From NCBI GenBank assembly GCA_012103075.1, contig JAAVLQ010000002.1, forward strand, positions 1,600,001 through 1,664,000: a DNA stretch of 64,000 bases, given 5' to 3'. Position 1 is the stretch's first letter. Each line of letters starts with the position of its first letter. This document shows positions 40,150 to 50,834 of the stretch, piece by piece. A program made the position numbers and the translations under genes. The stretch comes from Brucella cytisi. Lineage in GTDB: Bacteria > Pseudomonadota > Alphaproteobacteria > Rhizobiales > Rhizobiaceae. The notes beneath the pieces are model-generated. The model was not told the DNA's origin. It saw only the letters and a list, made by a program, of their open reading frames with translations, and did not search any database.

Positions 40150-42423
40150 CAGCTATATTTCAGGCTTGCGTTGATTGCACGTCCTGCTCCGTAGTTACAG
40201 CTTCCGCCCGTATCGTTGAGACAATGGGAAACGTATTTCCTGTCAAACAGATTGGTTGCGTTGACGCGCAGTGTCATACCGTCGAGATCCTTCTTGACCG
40301 CCGAAATCGAATTCGGCACCGAGGTCCACCAGCGTTTGGCCGGGAATGCGCAGCTTGTCCAGATACTTGCTGTCGGTCTGGTAGGAGGACCAGCCACGCA
40401 CACCTGCACTCACGGAAAGCCCCGGCACCCACATAGGACTGTACTTGACCCAGATACTCGCCTGATGTTCCGGGAGGCGGAGGATTTCGCGGCCCCGTTC
40501 GACCGCCAGATTGGACTCCAGTACTTCCGAATCCGAATAGGCATAGGAACCGAGGAGCTCTATCTCGCGGGTCAGCTCGAACTTGCCTTCCACCTCGATC
40601 CCCGAACCCGTTGCCGTCCGGACTGTACATAACCGGTCTGGATGCCGGTGGTCAGGTAAGGGGTCAGCGCATTCTTGATGTCGAGATTGAACAATGAGAC
40701 GGCAATCATCGCATTGGTTCCCAACGGTTCGTACTTGACGCCGACCTCAAAATGTCCGGCGCGCTGGGCCTTGTAAGGCTCGTCGAACGCATCTACGCCA
40801 AGCAAAGGCGTGAATGTCGTCGAATAGCTCGCATAGGGGCAAAACCGTTGTCGAAAAGATAGGTCAGCCCCGCACGTCCCGAAACCCGGCCCTCGCTGTT
40901 TTCAACGAATGCCTTGTCCGGGATCGCCCGGCGATTGAAAGTCGAGATTTCCGAGCGGTCATAGCGCAACCCAAGTGTTCCCCACCCAGTGATCGTAGCG
41001 TATCTGATCCTGCATATAGACGCCGACCTGATGCTGCTTCTGCAACGCAGACGACGTATAGGCCGGATAGGGAATGGGAACCCCGCCATAGACCGGATTG
41101 AGATAATCGATTGGCGGTACGCCAGCTGTCGCATTGCCGAAATTGCGGTCAGAGGTAGCGCGCAGATATTCCAAACCGAAAAGCACCGTATGATCGAAAC
41201 CGCCGGTGTCGAAGCGCGCTTCAGCCTGCGTATCCACACTAAAAGATGTCAGCGTATCGTCGGAGGCTCCAGAAGCACGATTGAGTGTGTGCCCGTCCGG
41301 TTGATAGGCAAAGGCTGGATTGACCAGCACGAGGAACATGTCTTGCGAAGACCGGCTGTAACGCAGATTCTGTCTTACGCTCCACGTCTCGTTGAAATCA
41401 TGGGAAAATTCGTAACCGAGCGTATAGAAATCACGGTTGAATTCATTGGCCTCCGGATCTCCCAGATAGAGATCGCGTGGTATCTGTCCGTGGCTATTTG
41501 GAAGCAATGTCCCCACTGCGGGATAAAACCTTGGATTGAAGATTGCCCGGTCACGCTGATAATAGCCGGAAACTGTCAGCGACGTATCCGTTGAGGACTC
41601 GAGGTCAGGCTCGGCGCGAACATCAACGCACGATCACGTTCCCGGTCGATCTGCGTATGCATGTTACGCCATTGTCCGACGAACCTGTATTGCCAGTCGC
41701 CGTCTTTCGTGACCGGTCCGGTCGAATCCACCGAGGTCTGAATTCCACCGAAGGCAGAAGTACCCAGCACCACTTCATTATGCGGTGTCGCTTGCGGGCG
41801 CTTGCTCACATAATTCACGAGGCCGCCGGGCATCGTACGGCCATAGAGGACCGATGCAGGGCCCTTGATTACCTCGATCCTTTCGAGGGCATAAGGGTTC
41901 ACACTCGGCGTCGCGTAACTGCCCGGATCACCGGAAGAGCGAGGTTATCCATCCAGATCGTGCCATATGTGTTGTAACCACGAATATGGATCCAGTCATA
42001 GCGGATATCGTAACCGTTTGCTTCCGACAGAACGCCCGGTGTGTAGCGCAATGCCTGCGGAACCGTGTCAGCGCCCTGATCGTTCATTTGCTGGCGGGTG
42101 ACAATACTGACCGCCTGAGGCGTTTCGAGAAGCGACGTGTTCGTCTTGGAAGCTGTTCTGGTGCGTTTGGCGACGATCGAATTGTCAGGTCCGGTCGGAC
42201 TGTCACTATCGGCGTTTATCGTGATCGTGCTCAGTACTGTCGGATTTGTGGCCGGATTTGCGGACTGTTCTTGAGAAAATGCCAGCCCAGACGCACCGGC
42301 CCCAATCGCTGTCGACACAACAAGAAGCGACGCCAGTTTCGCACACAATCCGTTTGACCTTTTACGGATGCCCCGTCGCCCGGCAGTTACATATTCCACG
42401 AAAGCCCCATCCCTCTGCTGCAT
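40146..42423 (-). CDS. TonB-dependent siderophore receptor (frameshifted)
   Basis: About 755 residues in six or seven pieces. A long N-terminal extension and signal (LASLLVVSTAIGAGASGLAF) precede the plug domain: TNTSLLETPQAVSIVTRQQM, then YTPGVLSEANGYDIRYDWIH and EVIKGPASVLYGRTMPGGLV. Barrel strands follow and the gene ends NASLKYSW, a terminal aromatic as in outer-membrane barrels. Breaks near 41900, 41580, 41235, 40805, 40600 and 40300. Relatives are FhuA/FoxA-like ferric hydroxamate receptors; the ligand cannot be fixed from sequence. Confidence 0.88.
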
Positions 42424-42635
42424 TACGTAGTATCTGAATTTCGGGCACCCGGATCACTCTCCAGATCATCAACCGATTTAAACTTGACCCCTAAATTCAT
42501 ATTAAGATACGATTACGTAAAGAACGGCCCTGTCTGCAAGTCGGCAAGCTTTGACAGAAACAGAAAAATCTTTGCCAGAAGCACAAACGGCCCCGGGGCT
42601 GTCACACAGATGTACCGCGGTGCGTTATTGGCGGC
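42424..42635. other. Divergent control region of receptor and AraC gene
   Basis: 212 bases with no gene. AT-rich between about 42475 and 42530. I looked for Fur and Irr/RirA boxes and saw no convincing match. It should contain the binding site of the divergent AraC regulator. Confidence 0.35.
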
Positions 42636-43703
42636 ATGAGAGCCCGCCTTCCGGCTCGCCACGATAAAAAAGCCCAAACGGCATTCGAAAGTCATTTCAT
42701 GATCGCCCCACAGACATCGCAATACTCGGCGACAAAGCCCGGCAAAAGAAGCTGCTCGTCCGAGACTTTCTGCAACGTGAGGGGGTCAAGCTCGACAGTC
42801 CCGACGATACGCTTTCGCCGGAAGATACGCTTATCGAAGGGCAATTCATTCACCGGGAACTGCGCACCGGCCTTTTCCTGCATGTCAGCGATGCATTGGA
42901 GGAGCGTCCGTTCACAGCCACCTCGCAGTTGTCGGCCGGCTTGTCCTGCATATTTTTTTTCCTCGACGGCGCAGTGGACACGAAGATGGGCGACAAGGTC
43001 TTTCATTTCGAAGGTCCGCGCATGGGCGCAGTAGAGGGACGGCGATAATGAATACCCGCCCCGAGAGTTTTCAACGCAGTTCCTGTGGCGGTCAGCGGCT
43101 GCGGCATCTCGTGGTCTCTGCTTCGCCTGAATGGCTCGACATGGAAGGTCTGGAGACTGGCGGTGAAAGCGCAAAGCTTTTGAGCGACCATCTGGCCAAT
43201 CAACGATGGACCGTGACACCGCGCGCGATAGAGCTGCTTCACCAGATCGTGGCGCCTCTCCTCTGGCGCCTCCACTGCGCAAGTTGTTTCTGGAAAGCCG
43301 CGCGGTCGAAATTATTGCCGAAGCACTTTCGGCAATTACTCAAGTGTCGAGTGGCAATTCATCCAGCCGCCTGTTGACCCGGCAGGATGGGCTGCGCCTT
43401 GCCCGTGCGAAAGAATTTATCGCTCTCAATCTCACAGCTCCGCTAAACGTGCCCACCATAGCGCGCGCGGCTGGCATCAATGTCAGCGGACTCCAGCGTC
43501 TGTTTCAACTCTGCGACGGAATGAGCGTATTCGAGTATATCCGCAAAGTGAGGCTCGAAAGTGCTTATGAGGCTTTGGTGTCGGGAGAGATCAGTATTTC
43601 CAGTGCGAGTATTCTTGCCGGCTATTCCAGCCCCGAAAATTTCACGACCGCTTTTCGGCGCCAGTTTCAGATCACACCGCGTCAACTCCTGAAGAAGAAC
43701 TAA
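42636..43703 (+). CDS. AraC-family regulator of the siderophore locus (frameshifted)
   Basis: About 355 residues with breaks near 42695, 43030 and 43255. The N-terminal domain reads LREVDTLSPEDTLIEGQF-like text in the second frame, then LRTGLFLHVSDALEERPF. The C-terminal double HTH is intact: LTAPLNVPTIARAAGINVSG, then LQRLFQLCDGMSVFEYIRKV and SILAGYSSPENFTTAFRRQF. This is the PchR/FoxR style of AraC protein that activates a neighbouring ferric-siderophore receptor when the siderophore is bound. The start is uncertain. Confidence 0.78.
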
Positions 43704-43905
43704 AACGCATCCCGGGCTGCGCAGTGATCAGATATTGACCACTACTCTGCAAGCTTTTTCAGGGCGTCTCCATTTGTTTTCACCGATGCTTTCCTCGACC
43801 TGCCCGCCCAGACAAGGATCGAGAAGAATGTGCCCGGGTCCTTAATCCGCATCGCACCTCTCACCATTATGATATCGCCTTGCCCTATTCCGTCGTCGTT
43901 CTATC
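43704..43905. other. Spacer with no confirmed gene
   Basis: About 200 bases. A 41-codon open frame on the minus strand (MVRGAMRIKDPGTFFSILVW...) ends near 43735, but I do not recognise it and it may be chance. The stretch adjoins transposase and TetR remnants and is probably rearranged DNA. Confidence 0.3.
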
Positions 43906-44080
43906 GATGCTGTAATAGCCGATGTCCGTCATGGTCACAGTGAGCGTGACCGGAACAGCCTTCCATACCCCGGCTTCACCGCAGCGCCGGAATGTCCCTT
44001 GTGCCTTATTCCAATTGCCGGGACATCCTGCCATGGCATACCACTGCGAAGTCTCCAAAGTATGCCGCTAATGATCGCAC
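43906..44080 (-). pseudogene. IS5-family transposase remnant
   Basis: The minus strand encodes AIISGILWRLRSGMPWQDVP (from about 44078), then after a one-base shift near 44015 GNWNKAQGTFRRCGEAGVWK and MTDIGYYSIDRTTT. This is the N-terminal third of an IS5/IS427-type transposase (compare the usual wording NGILWRLRSGAPWRDVP, YGNWN, SEAGVW, HYSIDSTT). The catalytic DDE part and both terminal repeats are missing, so the element is dead. Confidence 0.75.
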
Positions 44081-44211
44081 GATCACCACAGGTCTCGACG
44101 TCTTGCGAAAAGATGGTGTCATTGTTGATATCTACCGGAAGCCACATCGAAGCGGGAAGTCAAGGCGTTCCGGACGTTTCTGGAAGGTCTGCTGATCCGG
44201 CAGGAAAAATG
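44078..44211 (+). pseudogene. TetR regulator remnant (paralogue of the gene at 31501)
   Basis: 44078-44211 copies the 3' end of the TetR gene (31890-32103) with a high match: RTITTGLDVLRKDGVIVDI, then an internal deletion of about 80 bases between a GAAGCC and a GAAACC copy, then the end (FRTFLEGLLIRQEK in another frame). The N-terminal HTH part is absent. It abuts the transposase fragment at about 44080, so the junction is probably a rearrangement scar. Confidence 0.8.
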
Positions 44212-44215
44212 AAAG

Positions 44216-46037
44216 TCAGCCCCTGACCCTTTCGCTAATAGCCGCAACCAGTCTTTCGGGGTCAATCGGCTTGTGCAGCAGCAGATAGCCGCTGGCAGAT
44301 GCCTCGCGAAGTCTTTTTCCGGCGAGGTATCGCCTGTCAGGATGATCACTGGCAAGGCTCGCTTCAGCAGAGCGAATATTTCGCCCGCAGCTTCTGTTCC
44401 GGTCGTCTGGCCTTGCAACCGGTAATCCACGATCAGCAGATCTGGCTCCCCAGCCACTTCAGATGTCTGATAGGATCGATAGGCAGCCGCCGCAGTCGGC
44501 CCGGCATGAACCCTATGTCCAAGCACCGAAAGCAACCCGCAAAGCGCATCCAGAACGGCAGGCTCATCATCAATGACTATAATATTGCGGATACCTCCCT
44601 GCGCAGTTGGCGATGTTGTGTGCTCTCCCACCTTTTCGGCGCGGGGCACCGTTACAGAAAACAACGATCCCTTCCCGAACCTTGAGACAAGCCGGATTGG
44701 ATGGCGCAAAAGTGCCGCCGTTCGCTTGATGATCGACAGTCCAAGCCCCAATCCCTTGTCGCGATTGCGCTCGAAATTATCGAGTTGCACGAATTCCTCG
44801 AAAATGAGGGCATGCTTTTCTTGTGGAATTCCGATGCCTGTGTCGAGCACCTGAATTTCGATTTCACGGCCCCGGTGCCGACAGCCGACCAAGATGCGCC
44901 CCCGATCGGTATATTTGATTGCGTTGGAAAGGAGATTGGCGAGAATCTGCTTCAAAAGCGTGGGATCGCTGTCACAGGAAAGCGAAGTCGGCACGATACG
45001 AAGATGGAGCTCCTTTTCTACCGCTTCGCTTGCAAATTCATGCTGCACTTCTTCAAAAATCCGGTTGATCGAAACCGCCTGCCTGTTGGGCACGACAAGC
45101 TGTGCATCCAGTCGTGAAACATCGAGCAGCGCATTGAGAAGATCGCTCAGGCTGCCCACGACGCGCTTGATATTATCCGAAATCTGTCGCGCTGCAGATG
45201 CGGCAACCGTCTCCCCGGACGCAAGTGCGGCAAGTGTGGAGTTAAACAGCCCCAGCGCATGGACCGGCTGGCGCAAATCATGGCTTGCCGCAGCGAGAAA
45301 TCGCGTCTTCGCCTGATCGGCCGCCGAAGCCCTGTCTCTTTCGCTTCTCAGTTCGTCCACAAGCGCCGAGTTTTCGAAACGCAGACGAATGGTTTCCCAG
45401 AGATCGCGATAGGTCACCCGACAGTGCTGGAGATTGATCGCCACCAGACACACGATGAGAAAGAGATAGGCATTATAAACGCCACCACCCGCCTGCAGGC
45501 AGAAGATCGTTACCGGCAGCACTGTGGTGAAAAGTGAGCCAATCACGGAGGGCGGGAAAGCCGAGCCCGTAGGAACCGAACCACAGGCAAGCCCGGTCAT
45601 GACAATGATCGAGAAAGCGAGGAGATGTGGTTCGCCGGACATGAAGCCTATCCAGCCGAGCATGCCCCAGTTCAGCCCGGACAACCGGGAAAAACCGGCA
45701 GCCAGCCGGGCCCATCGGTCGGAATTGTGGATCGGTTGTTTCCGACGAAAGAAGGCCCGCGTCACGAATACCCGGATAATGGACAGAAGGTAGACGGAAG
45801 CTACCCGGTCCAAAGCCACCAGTCTGGAACTTTGCCCCAGAAAACGATGAATGCAGGCACCGGTACCAACAGGTTTGTCAGGAGGACACCCGCTGAATGC
45901 TTGTAGAGCATGCCGGTCAGTTCCTCACGGATTCTGGTTTCATCGAGTTTCCGTGGCTTATCGACGGAGCTATTTATTTGTGCGGGATGGATCGTCATGT
46001 GATATTGAAGCCGGATTGTTGCCGCGGGGAAGTTCAT
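44216..46037 (-). CDS. Hybrid sensor histidine kinase with receiver domain (frameshifted)
   Basis: About 605 residues. Start is either at 46037 (MNFPAATIRLQ) or, more likely, 45998 (MTIHPAQINSSV). Order: five or six membrane helices, a coiled linker (LRSERDRASAADQAKTRFLA), H box AASHDLRQPVHALGLF, N box LLSNAIKYTD, G boxes DTGIGIPQEK and GLGLGLSII, then a receiver with IIVIDDEPAVLDAL, LLIVDYRLQG and VIILTGDTS. Breaks near 45822 and 44300; the true end in the last frame is KPIDPERLVAAISERVRG at 44216. Partner of the divergent NarL-type regulator. Confidence 0.85.
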
Positions 46038-46694
46038 GTCCGGAACTTACAGAGTCGTACTTGCCGATGACCATAGTGTTGTCCGGGAAGGTCTGAAGAT
46101 GCTTTTATCAACAATAGAAGACACTTCAATCGTGGGAGAAGCAAGGGATTACGGCGCATTGTTACTTGAGCTGAAGCGATGCCCTTGCGATCTACTTGTT
46201 CTGGACCTTGGAATGCCGGGATTTCTGGGCTATGCATTCATCGAAGAAATCCGAACGGCTTACCCCCGATTGAACATCATCATATTGTCAGCCAGTTCCG
46301 ACCGGCAGTCGATTGAAAAGGCACTTGAAGCCGGAGCGGATCTGTACCTCACCAAGAACGGCAATCCCGACGAACTGGTAGCTGCAGTCCGCTCGCTACG
46401 CAATGCAAAACTGGACGGTGTCCCAGCCACTATTTCCCATCACGCAGAAAAACGCCCTGCAGGTAATCCGCTTCCCGCCGTCGAACTGCCGATGTCTGTC
46501 GCCCTGACCCGCAGAGAAATGCAGTTTCTGGCGCTGATTCCGCGTGGCAGCACGACAAGGGAGATTGCGGAGCGGCTGGGTATCAGCGTTCCCACCGCGA
46601 GAAAACACCGTGAGAATCTGATGCGCAAGCTGGGAAGCACAACAGTGCCGAACTGACCGCCTATGCGGTTCGCCTCGGCCTGCCGGTGGAATAG
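46036..46694 (+). CDS. NarL/FixJ-type response regulator (frameshifted end)
   Basis: About 219 residues. Receiver: VVLADDHSVVREGLKMLL, phospho-Asp in LLVLDLGMPGFLGY, and Lys in ADLYLTKNGNPDEL. LuxR HTH: LTRREMQFLALIPRGSTTRE and LGISVPTARKHRENLMRKLG, then a shifted frame KHNSAELTAYAVRLGLPVE to 46694. Its ATG overlaps the possible start codon of the divergent hybrid kinase in the same CATG, so the two share a very tight control region. Confidence 0.87.
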
Positions 46695-46801
46695 CACATT
46701 TCGAAATACGACATCTGCCGTATTGTTTGTGCGGCAGTCCTCCAACTATCGTTCGTGGTGACCATGTGGGCGCATACCAGCCCACGTATTTGGAGGACGA
46801 T

Positions 46802-47137
46802 ATGAAGACGACTTTGATTTCTGCGGCAGCGTTTGCAATGCTCGTTACAGGAGCTTTTGCTGCGACGCCAACCACCAGCAAAACCGAAAGCCAACCGGCA
46901 GCCTCGCAGGATCATGCCGGTTCCATGCGTCTGGCCGTAGGCCCCAATCGCTATTTTTGCCATCCATCTCTTCCGGTCGGCGCGGCGCATTCGGCTGATT
47001 GTCCAATATCAAGTTGCGCGGGGGCTATGCGATCTGGTCCAGAGGTCGTGAAGATGAAAGGGCGGCATATGCCGCCCTTTCATTACGTTTGTACTCTGGT
47101 TCAGCGGGCTGATCTCAGCCCGACACAATCGACGTAA
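46802..47137 (+). CDS. Small secreted protein, C-terminus uncertain
   Basis: ATG 46802 after GGAGGACGAT. A signal peptide is clear: MKTTLISAAAFAMLVTGAFA, cleaved after FAA or nearby. The short mature part has TTSKTESQPAASQDHAGSMR and then NRYFCHPSLPVGAAHSADC with three cysteines in the frame. The open frame runs through a 30-bp palindrome (47054-47083), which is more likely a terminator than coding, so a frameshift and an earlier end near 47050 are likely. I do not recognise the family. Confidence 0.5.
   Translation: MKTTLISAAAFAMLVTGAFAATPTTSKTESQPAASQDHAGSMRLAVGPNRYFCHPSLPVGAAHSADCPISSCAGAMRSGPEVVKMKGRHMPPFHYVCTLVQRADLSPTQST
47054..47083. terminator. Perfect 30-bp palindrome, bidirectional terminator
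   Basis: From 47054 to 47083 the sequence ATGAAAGGGCGGCAT is followed by its exact reverse complement. The RNA would form a 12-bp or longer GC-rich stem with an A-tract before and a T-tract inside the 3' arm on either strand. It lies between the convergent secreted-protein gene and the DeoR gene. Confidence 0.65.
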
Positions 47138-47819
47138 AGTCGGACATGCCTGCGAAGCGCGCGGCACGGACCTTGCCATATTTACTCTTGTCGACGACCA
47201 GATGTTTTTCAACAGCGCGCTGCATGGCCATCTGCTTGATTGGCACTTCATGAAAGTGCGAGCAGGTGATACCGTGCTGCTCATCGACACCGCCAGCCGA
47301 CAGAAATGCCTTGTTGATGTTGACGCGCTTCAGGACGTCGATCCCCATCTCCTGAAAATGACGCCGCTTCCGGGTGATAGAGCCCACCGAGAACGATAAG
47401 CCGCACATCGCTGCGCTGCGACAGGATTTCCGCTATATTGAGAGCGTAGCAGACAACCGTAATGTGCTGGTTCTGCGGGATGCGGTGAGCAAGGTGTGGC
47501 ATCGTCGTGCCGCAATCGATGAAAACCGTATCATAGGGTTCGATCAGCGCTGCGGCTGCGGCACAAGCCTGTGCTTTGGCATTGGCGTGGCTGTCTTTTC
47601 AAAATCAAAGACATAATCGCCATTCACCCCGTCCTGTGTGGGAATAATGTAACCACCCAAACAATTCAGCATCCCGCCGTCACTGCCGATATCGCGGCGA
47701 ATCGTCATTTCCGACACGCCAAGACGCGCTGCCGCATCGCGCAGGCGAAGCACGCCGACTTCATCGACCAGCGCCGCCAGCTCGGCAATCCGCTCTTCTT
47801 TACGGCTGATTCTGCTCAC
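47115..47819 (-). CDS. DeoR-family sugar operon repressor (frameshifted)
   Basis: About 235 residues. N-terminal HTH: ISRKEERIAELAALVDEVGV and LRDAAARLGVSEMTIRRDI. The sugar-phosphate sensor domain follows in two further frames: IFIDCGTTMPHLAHRIPQNQ, LIVLGGLYHPEAASFSG, SAGGVDEQHGITCSHFHEVP and VVDKSKYGKVRAARFAG. Breaks near 47560 and 47310. It lies divergent to the deoxyribose operon and should repress it until deoxyribose-5-phosphate or a relative binds. Confidence 0.85.
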
Positions 47820-48192
47820 GCTGTCCTCATTCCTTACGGTCCAATCACCCCGTTTATACGTCCGTCACATTTCACGCAATGCGATCATCCGATCTTGACA
47901 GGCTGAACATAAATGTGAAACGATCCAAACATAATGATCGGATTGTAACATTATAATTCGCATTGTTGGGAGGATATGACAACAGGGTTTTGCACGCCTC
48001 GAACAGAATTCCATTTTTCGAGGACGTCAGACAGGCGGGAAACCAGATTGAATTTTCGCCCGGCCGGGAAGCCGGGCTTGAGGAAAAAACGCCGACGCAC
48101 TCACCGTTCCTGAGATGCGTCAGCGTAGCAACAATTGTGTTGTCTGAGTCATCAAGCGCAGGCGACCAAAGAATTCCCGGGAGGAAACACCG
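47820..48192. promoter_or_regulatory. Control region of the deoxyribose operon
   Basis: 373 bases without a gene. A good -10 box TATAAT (47952-47957) is overlapped by an inverted repeat ATAATG (47931-47936) / CATTAT (47949-47954). A second short repeat ACAT-AA-ATGT lies at 47907-47916. Both are candidate DeoR operators. From 47960 to 48190 a leader of about 230 bases follows with a GC-rich block CCCGGCCGGGAAGCCGGGC and no clear gene. Confidence 0.5.
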
Positions 48193-49240
48193 GTGAAAAA
48201 ATTTCTAGCATCCGTGGCGATTGCCATGTCCGTGGCCATTCCGCACGCTTTTGCAGAAGGCGTCGTTGATACGTCGAAGATCAACAAGGAACTGATCACC
48301 ACTGCCAATGACAAGAAGTACACCATTGCGACCGTCGTGAAGGTCGATGGCATTGCCCCGTTCGACCGTATGCGTGACGGCGTCGACCAGTTCAAGGCAG
48401 ATACCGGCCATGACGTCTGGATGGTCGGCCCGAGCGGCGCGGATGCCGCGGCACAGGTCCAGATCGTCGAGAATCTGATCGCGCAGGGCGTTGACGCCAT
48501 CGCCATCGTGCCGTTCTCGGTCGAAGCCGTTGAACCGGTTCTGAAGAAGGCACGTGAACGTGGTATCGTGGTCATCAGCCACGAAGCATCCAACATCCAG
48601 AACGTCGATTACGACATTGAAGCCTTCGACAACAAGGCTTATGGCGCCAACCTCATGAAGGAACTCGGCAAGTCGATGGGCGGCAAGGGGAAGTATGTCA
48701 CGACCGTCGGCAGCCTGACCTCGAAGTCGCAGATGGAATGGATCGACGGTGCCGTCGAATATCAGAAGGCCAACTTCCCGGAAATGTCGGAAGCAACCGG
48801 CCGTCTCGAAACCTATGACGATGCCAACACCGACTATAACAAGCTCAAGGAGGCGATGACCGCCTATCCGGACATCAAGGGCATTCTCGGTGCGCCGATG
48901 CCGACCTCTGCCGGTGCCGGGCGCCTGATCGCCGAAGGCGGCCTCAAGGGCAAGGTCTTCTTCGCAGGCACGGGTCTCGTTTCGGTGGCTGGTGAATATC
49001 TGAAGAACGACGACGTCCAGTACATCCAGTTCTGGGACCCTGCCGTTGCAGGCTATGCCATGAACATGCTGGCCGTCGCAGCGCTTGAGAAGAAGAACGA
49101 CCAGATCAAGGCCGGTCTCAATCTCGGTCTGCCGGGCTATGAAAGCCTGTTGGCACCGGACGCTGCCAAGCAAAAACCTGCTCTATGGTGCAGGCTGGGT
49201 CGGTGTGACCAAGGAAAACATGGATAAGTACGACTTCTAA
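48193..49240 (+). CDS. Sugar ABC transporter substrate-binding protein (frameshifted end)
   Basis: About 349 residues after one frame change near 49178, so the end is NLLYGAGWVGVTKENMDKYD and the stop lies at 49240. GTG start with AGGAAACACC. Signal peptide MKKFLASVAIAMSVAIPHAF, cleaved after FAEG or AFA. Periplasmic binding protein of the RbsB/RhaS type: DRMRDGVDQFKADTGHDVWM, QIVENLIAQGVDAIAIVPFS and ETYDDANTDYNKLKEAMTAY. Delivers the sugar, probably deoxyribose, to the ATPase/permease set that follows. Confidence 0.88.
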
Positions 49241-49320
49241 TATCCATGGATGTTCGATGGGAGGAGCTTCACGCCCCTCCCATCCGGCAAATTGCATTCC
49301 AGCCTTGCACGAGGCCCCTC

Positions 49321-50823
49321 ATGAGTGAAAACCTGATTGAACTGCGCCATATCGGAAAACGCTTCGGTGGTGTCAGGGCACTGGACGACGTTTCCTTTGC
49401 CATAAAGCCCGGCGAAATCCACTGCCTCGCGGGCGAAAACGGCTCCGGCAAATCCACTATCATCAAGATCATGTCGGGCGTCTATACGCCGGAAGATGGT
49501 GAGATAGTGATCGACGGAAAATCAGTCGGCAAGCTCGACCCGGTCAAGTCGGTTCATCACGGCATTCAGGTGATCTATCAGGACTTCTCGCTGTTCGGAA
49601 ACCTGACCGTTGCCGAAAATCTGGCAATCAATACCTTTCTCATCGAAGGCCGCAAAGGCGTCGACTGGAAGCGCGTGCGCGAACTGGCGCAAAAGGCGCT
49701 GGAACGGCTCGGCGTCAGCATCGACCTCGATGCAGATGTGGACAGCCTGCCAACATCGGGCAAGCAGATCGTGGCGATTGCGCGCGCCGTCATGGCTGAC
49801 GCCCGCCTCATCATCATGGATGAACCGACCACCGCGCTGACACGGCATGAAGTCGATGCGTTGTTCAAGATCGTACGCGATATCCAAGCACAGGGCATCG
49901 CCGTGCTTTTCGTCAGCCACAAAATGCGCGAGATGCTGGAAATCAGCGAAAGGCTGACTGTCTTCCGCAATGGCAAGAAGGTTGCAGAAGGCCCGATTTC
50001 CGATTTCGATGAACCGTCGATCACCCGGGCGATGACCGGTCAGGAACTCACATCGGGCCATTATCGCTGGACCCCGCGTGAAGGCGCTTCGGCCAATCCG
50101 ACCCTCGAAATCACGAACCTTTCTGTTCCGGGCTCGGTGGAAAATGCCAGCCTCATTCTCAATGCGGGCGAGATCGTCGGCATATCCGGGCTGATCGGCT
50201 CAGGCCGTACGGAACTGGCACTGGCACTCTTCGGCATGAAGCCGGATTTCACCGGCACTGTTCGTATCGATGGCAAGCAAGTCCATCCGAAAACAGTTCA
50301 GGAAGGGATTGCCTGCGGCGTCGCCTATGTGCCGGAAGACCGCCTGACGGAAGGCCTGTTCCTGACGCAATCCATCGAGCGCAACATCATCGTCACATCG
50401 ATTGAGAAATTCGTGCGTGGCCTCTTCATCGACCGCAAGAAAGCTGACACCACGACGCGCGACATGTTTTCGGCGATGCATATCGTTGCCCCCGGCCCGC
50501 ATACGCCGGTCAATCACCTGTCAGGCGGCAATGCCCAGCGTGTGGTGCTGGCACGCTGGCTTTTGACAGGCGCGAAAGTGCTGATCCTCAACGGGCCGAC
50601 TGTCGGTGTCGATGTCGGCTCCAAGGCGCAGATCCACAATATCATCCGCAAGCTTGCCCGTGATGAAGGTCTCGCCGTCCTTATGATTTCCGACGATGTG
50701 CCCGAGCTGGTGCAGAACTGCAATCGTGTGCTGGTGATGCATCGCGGACGTTTCGTCGACGAACTTTCCGGTGAAAGCATGACCGAAGATGCCGTCAATG
50801 ACCGGCTCAAGACGCTGAATTGA
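49321..50823 (+). CDS. Sugar ABC transporter ATPase, two nucleotide-binding domains
   Basis: 500 residues, intact, from ATG 49321. First domain: Walker A CLAGENGSGKSTIIKIM, degenerate signature LPTSGKQIVAIARAV, Walker B LIIMDEPTTALT. Second domain: weak Walker A GLIGSGRTELALAL, signature LSGGNAQRVVLARW. The pattern is that of RbsA/MglA/XylG carriers. Translationally close to the two permeases downstream. Confidence 0.93.
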   Translation: MSENLIELRHIGKRFGGVRALDDVSFAIKPGEIHCLAGENGSGKSTIIKIMSGVYTPEDGEIVIDGKSVGKLDPVKSVHHGIQVIYQDFSLFGNLTVAENLAINTFLIEGRKGVDWKRVRELAQKALERLGVSIDLDADVDSLPTSGKQIVAIARAVMADARLIIMDEPTTALTRHEVDALFKIVRDIQAQGIAVLFVSHKMREMLEISERLTVFRNGKKVAEGPISDFDEPSITRAMTGQELTSGHYRWTPREGASANPTLEITNLSVPGSVENASLILNAGEIVGISGLIGSGRTELALALFGMKPDFTGTVRIDGKQVHPKTVQEGIACGVAYVPEDRLTEGLFLTQSIERNIIVTSIEKFVRGLFIDRKKADTTTRDMFSAMHIVAPGPHTPVNHLSGGNAQRVVLARWLLTGAKVLILNGPTVGVDVGSKAQIHNIIRKLARDEGLAVLMISDDVPELVQNCNRVLVMHRGRFVDELSGESMTEDAVNDRLKTLN

Positions 50824-50834
50824 GGAACCGGCAC

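Noticed and set aside
42424..42635. Fur or Irr box before the siderophore receptor
   Set aside because: AT-rich sequence is present but no convincing match to either consensus.
43735..43865. 41-codon minus-strand frame as a gene
   Set aside because: No ribosome site, no recognised family, and it lies in rearranged DNA.
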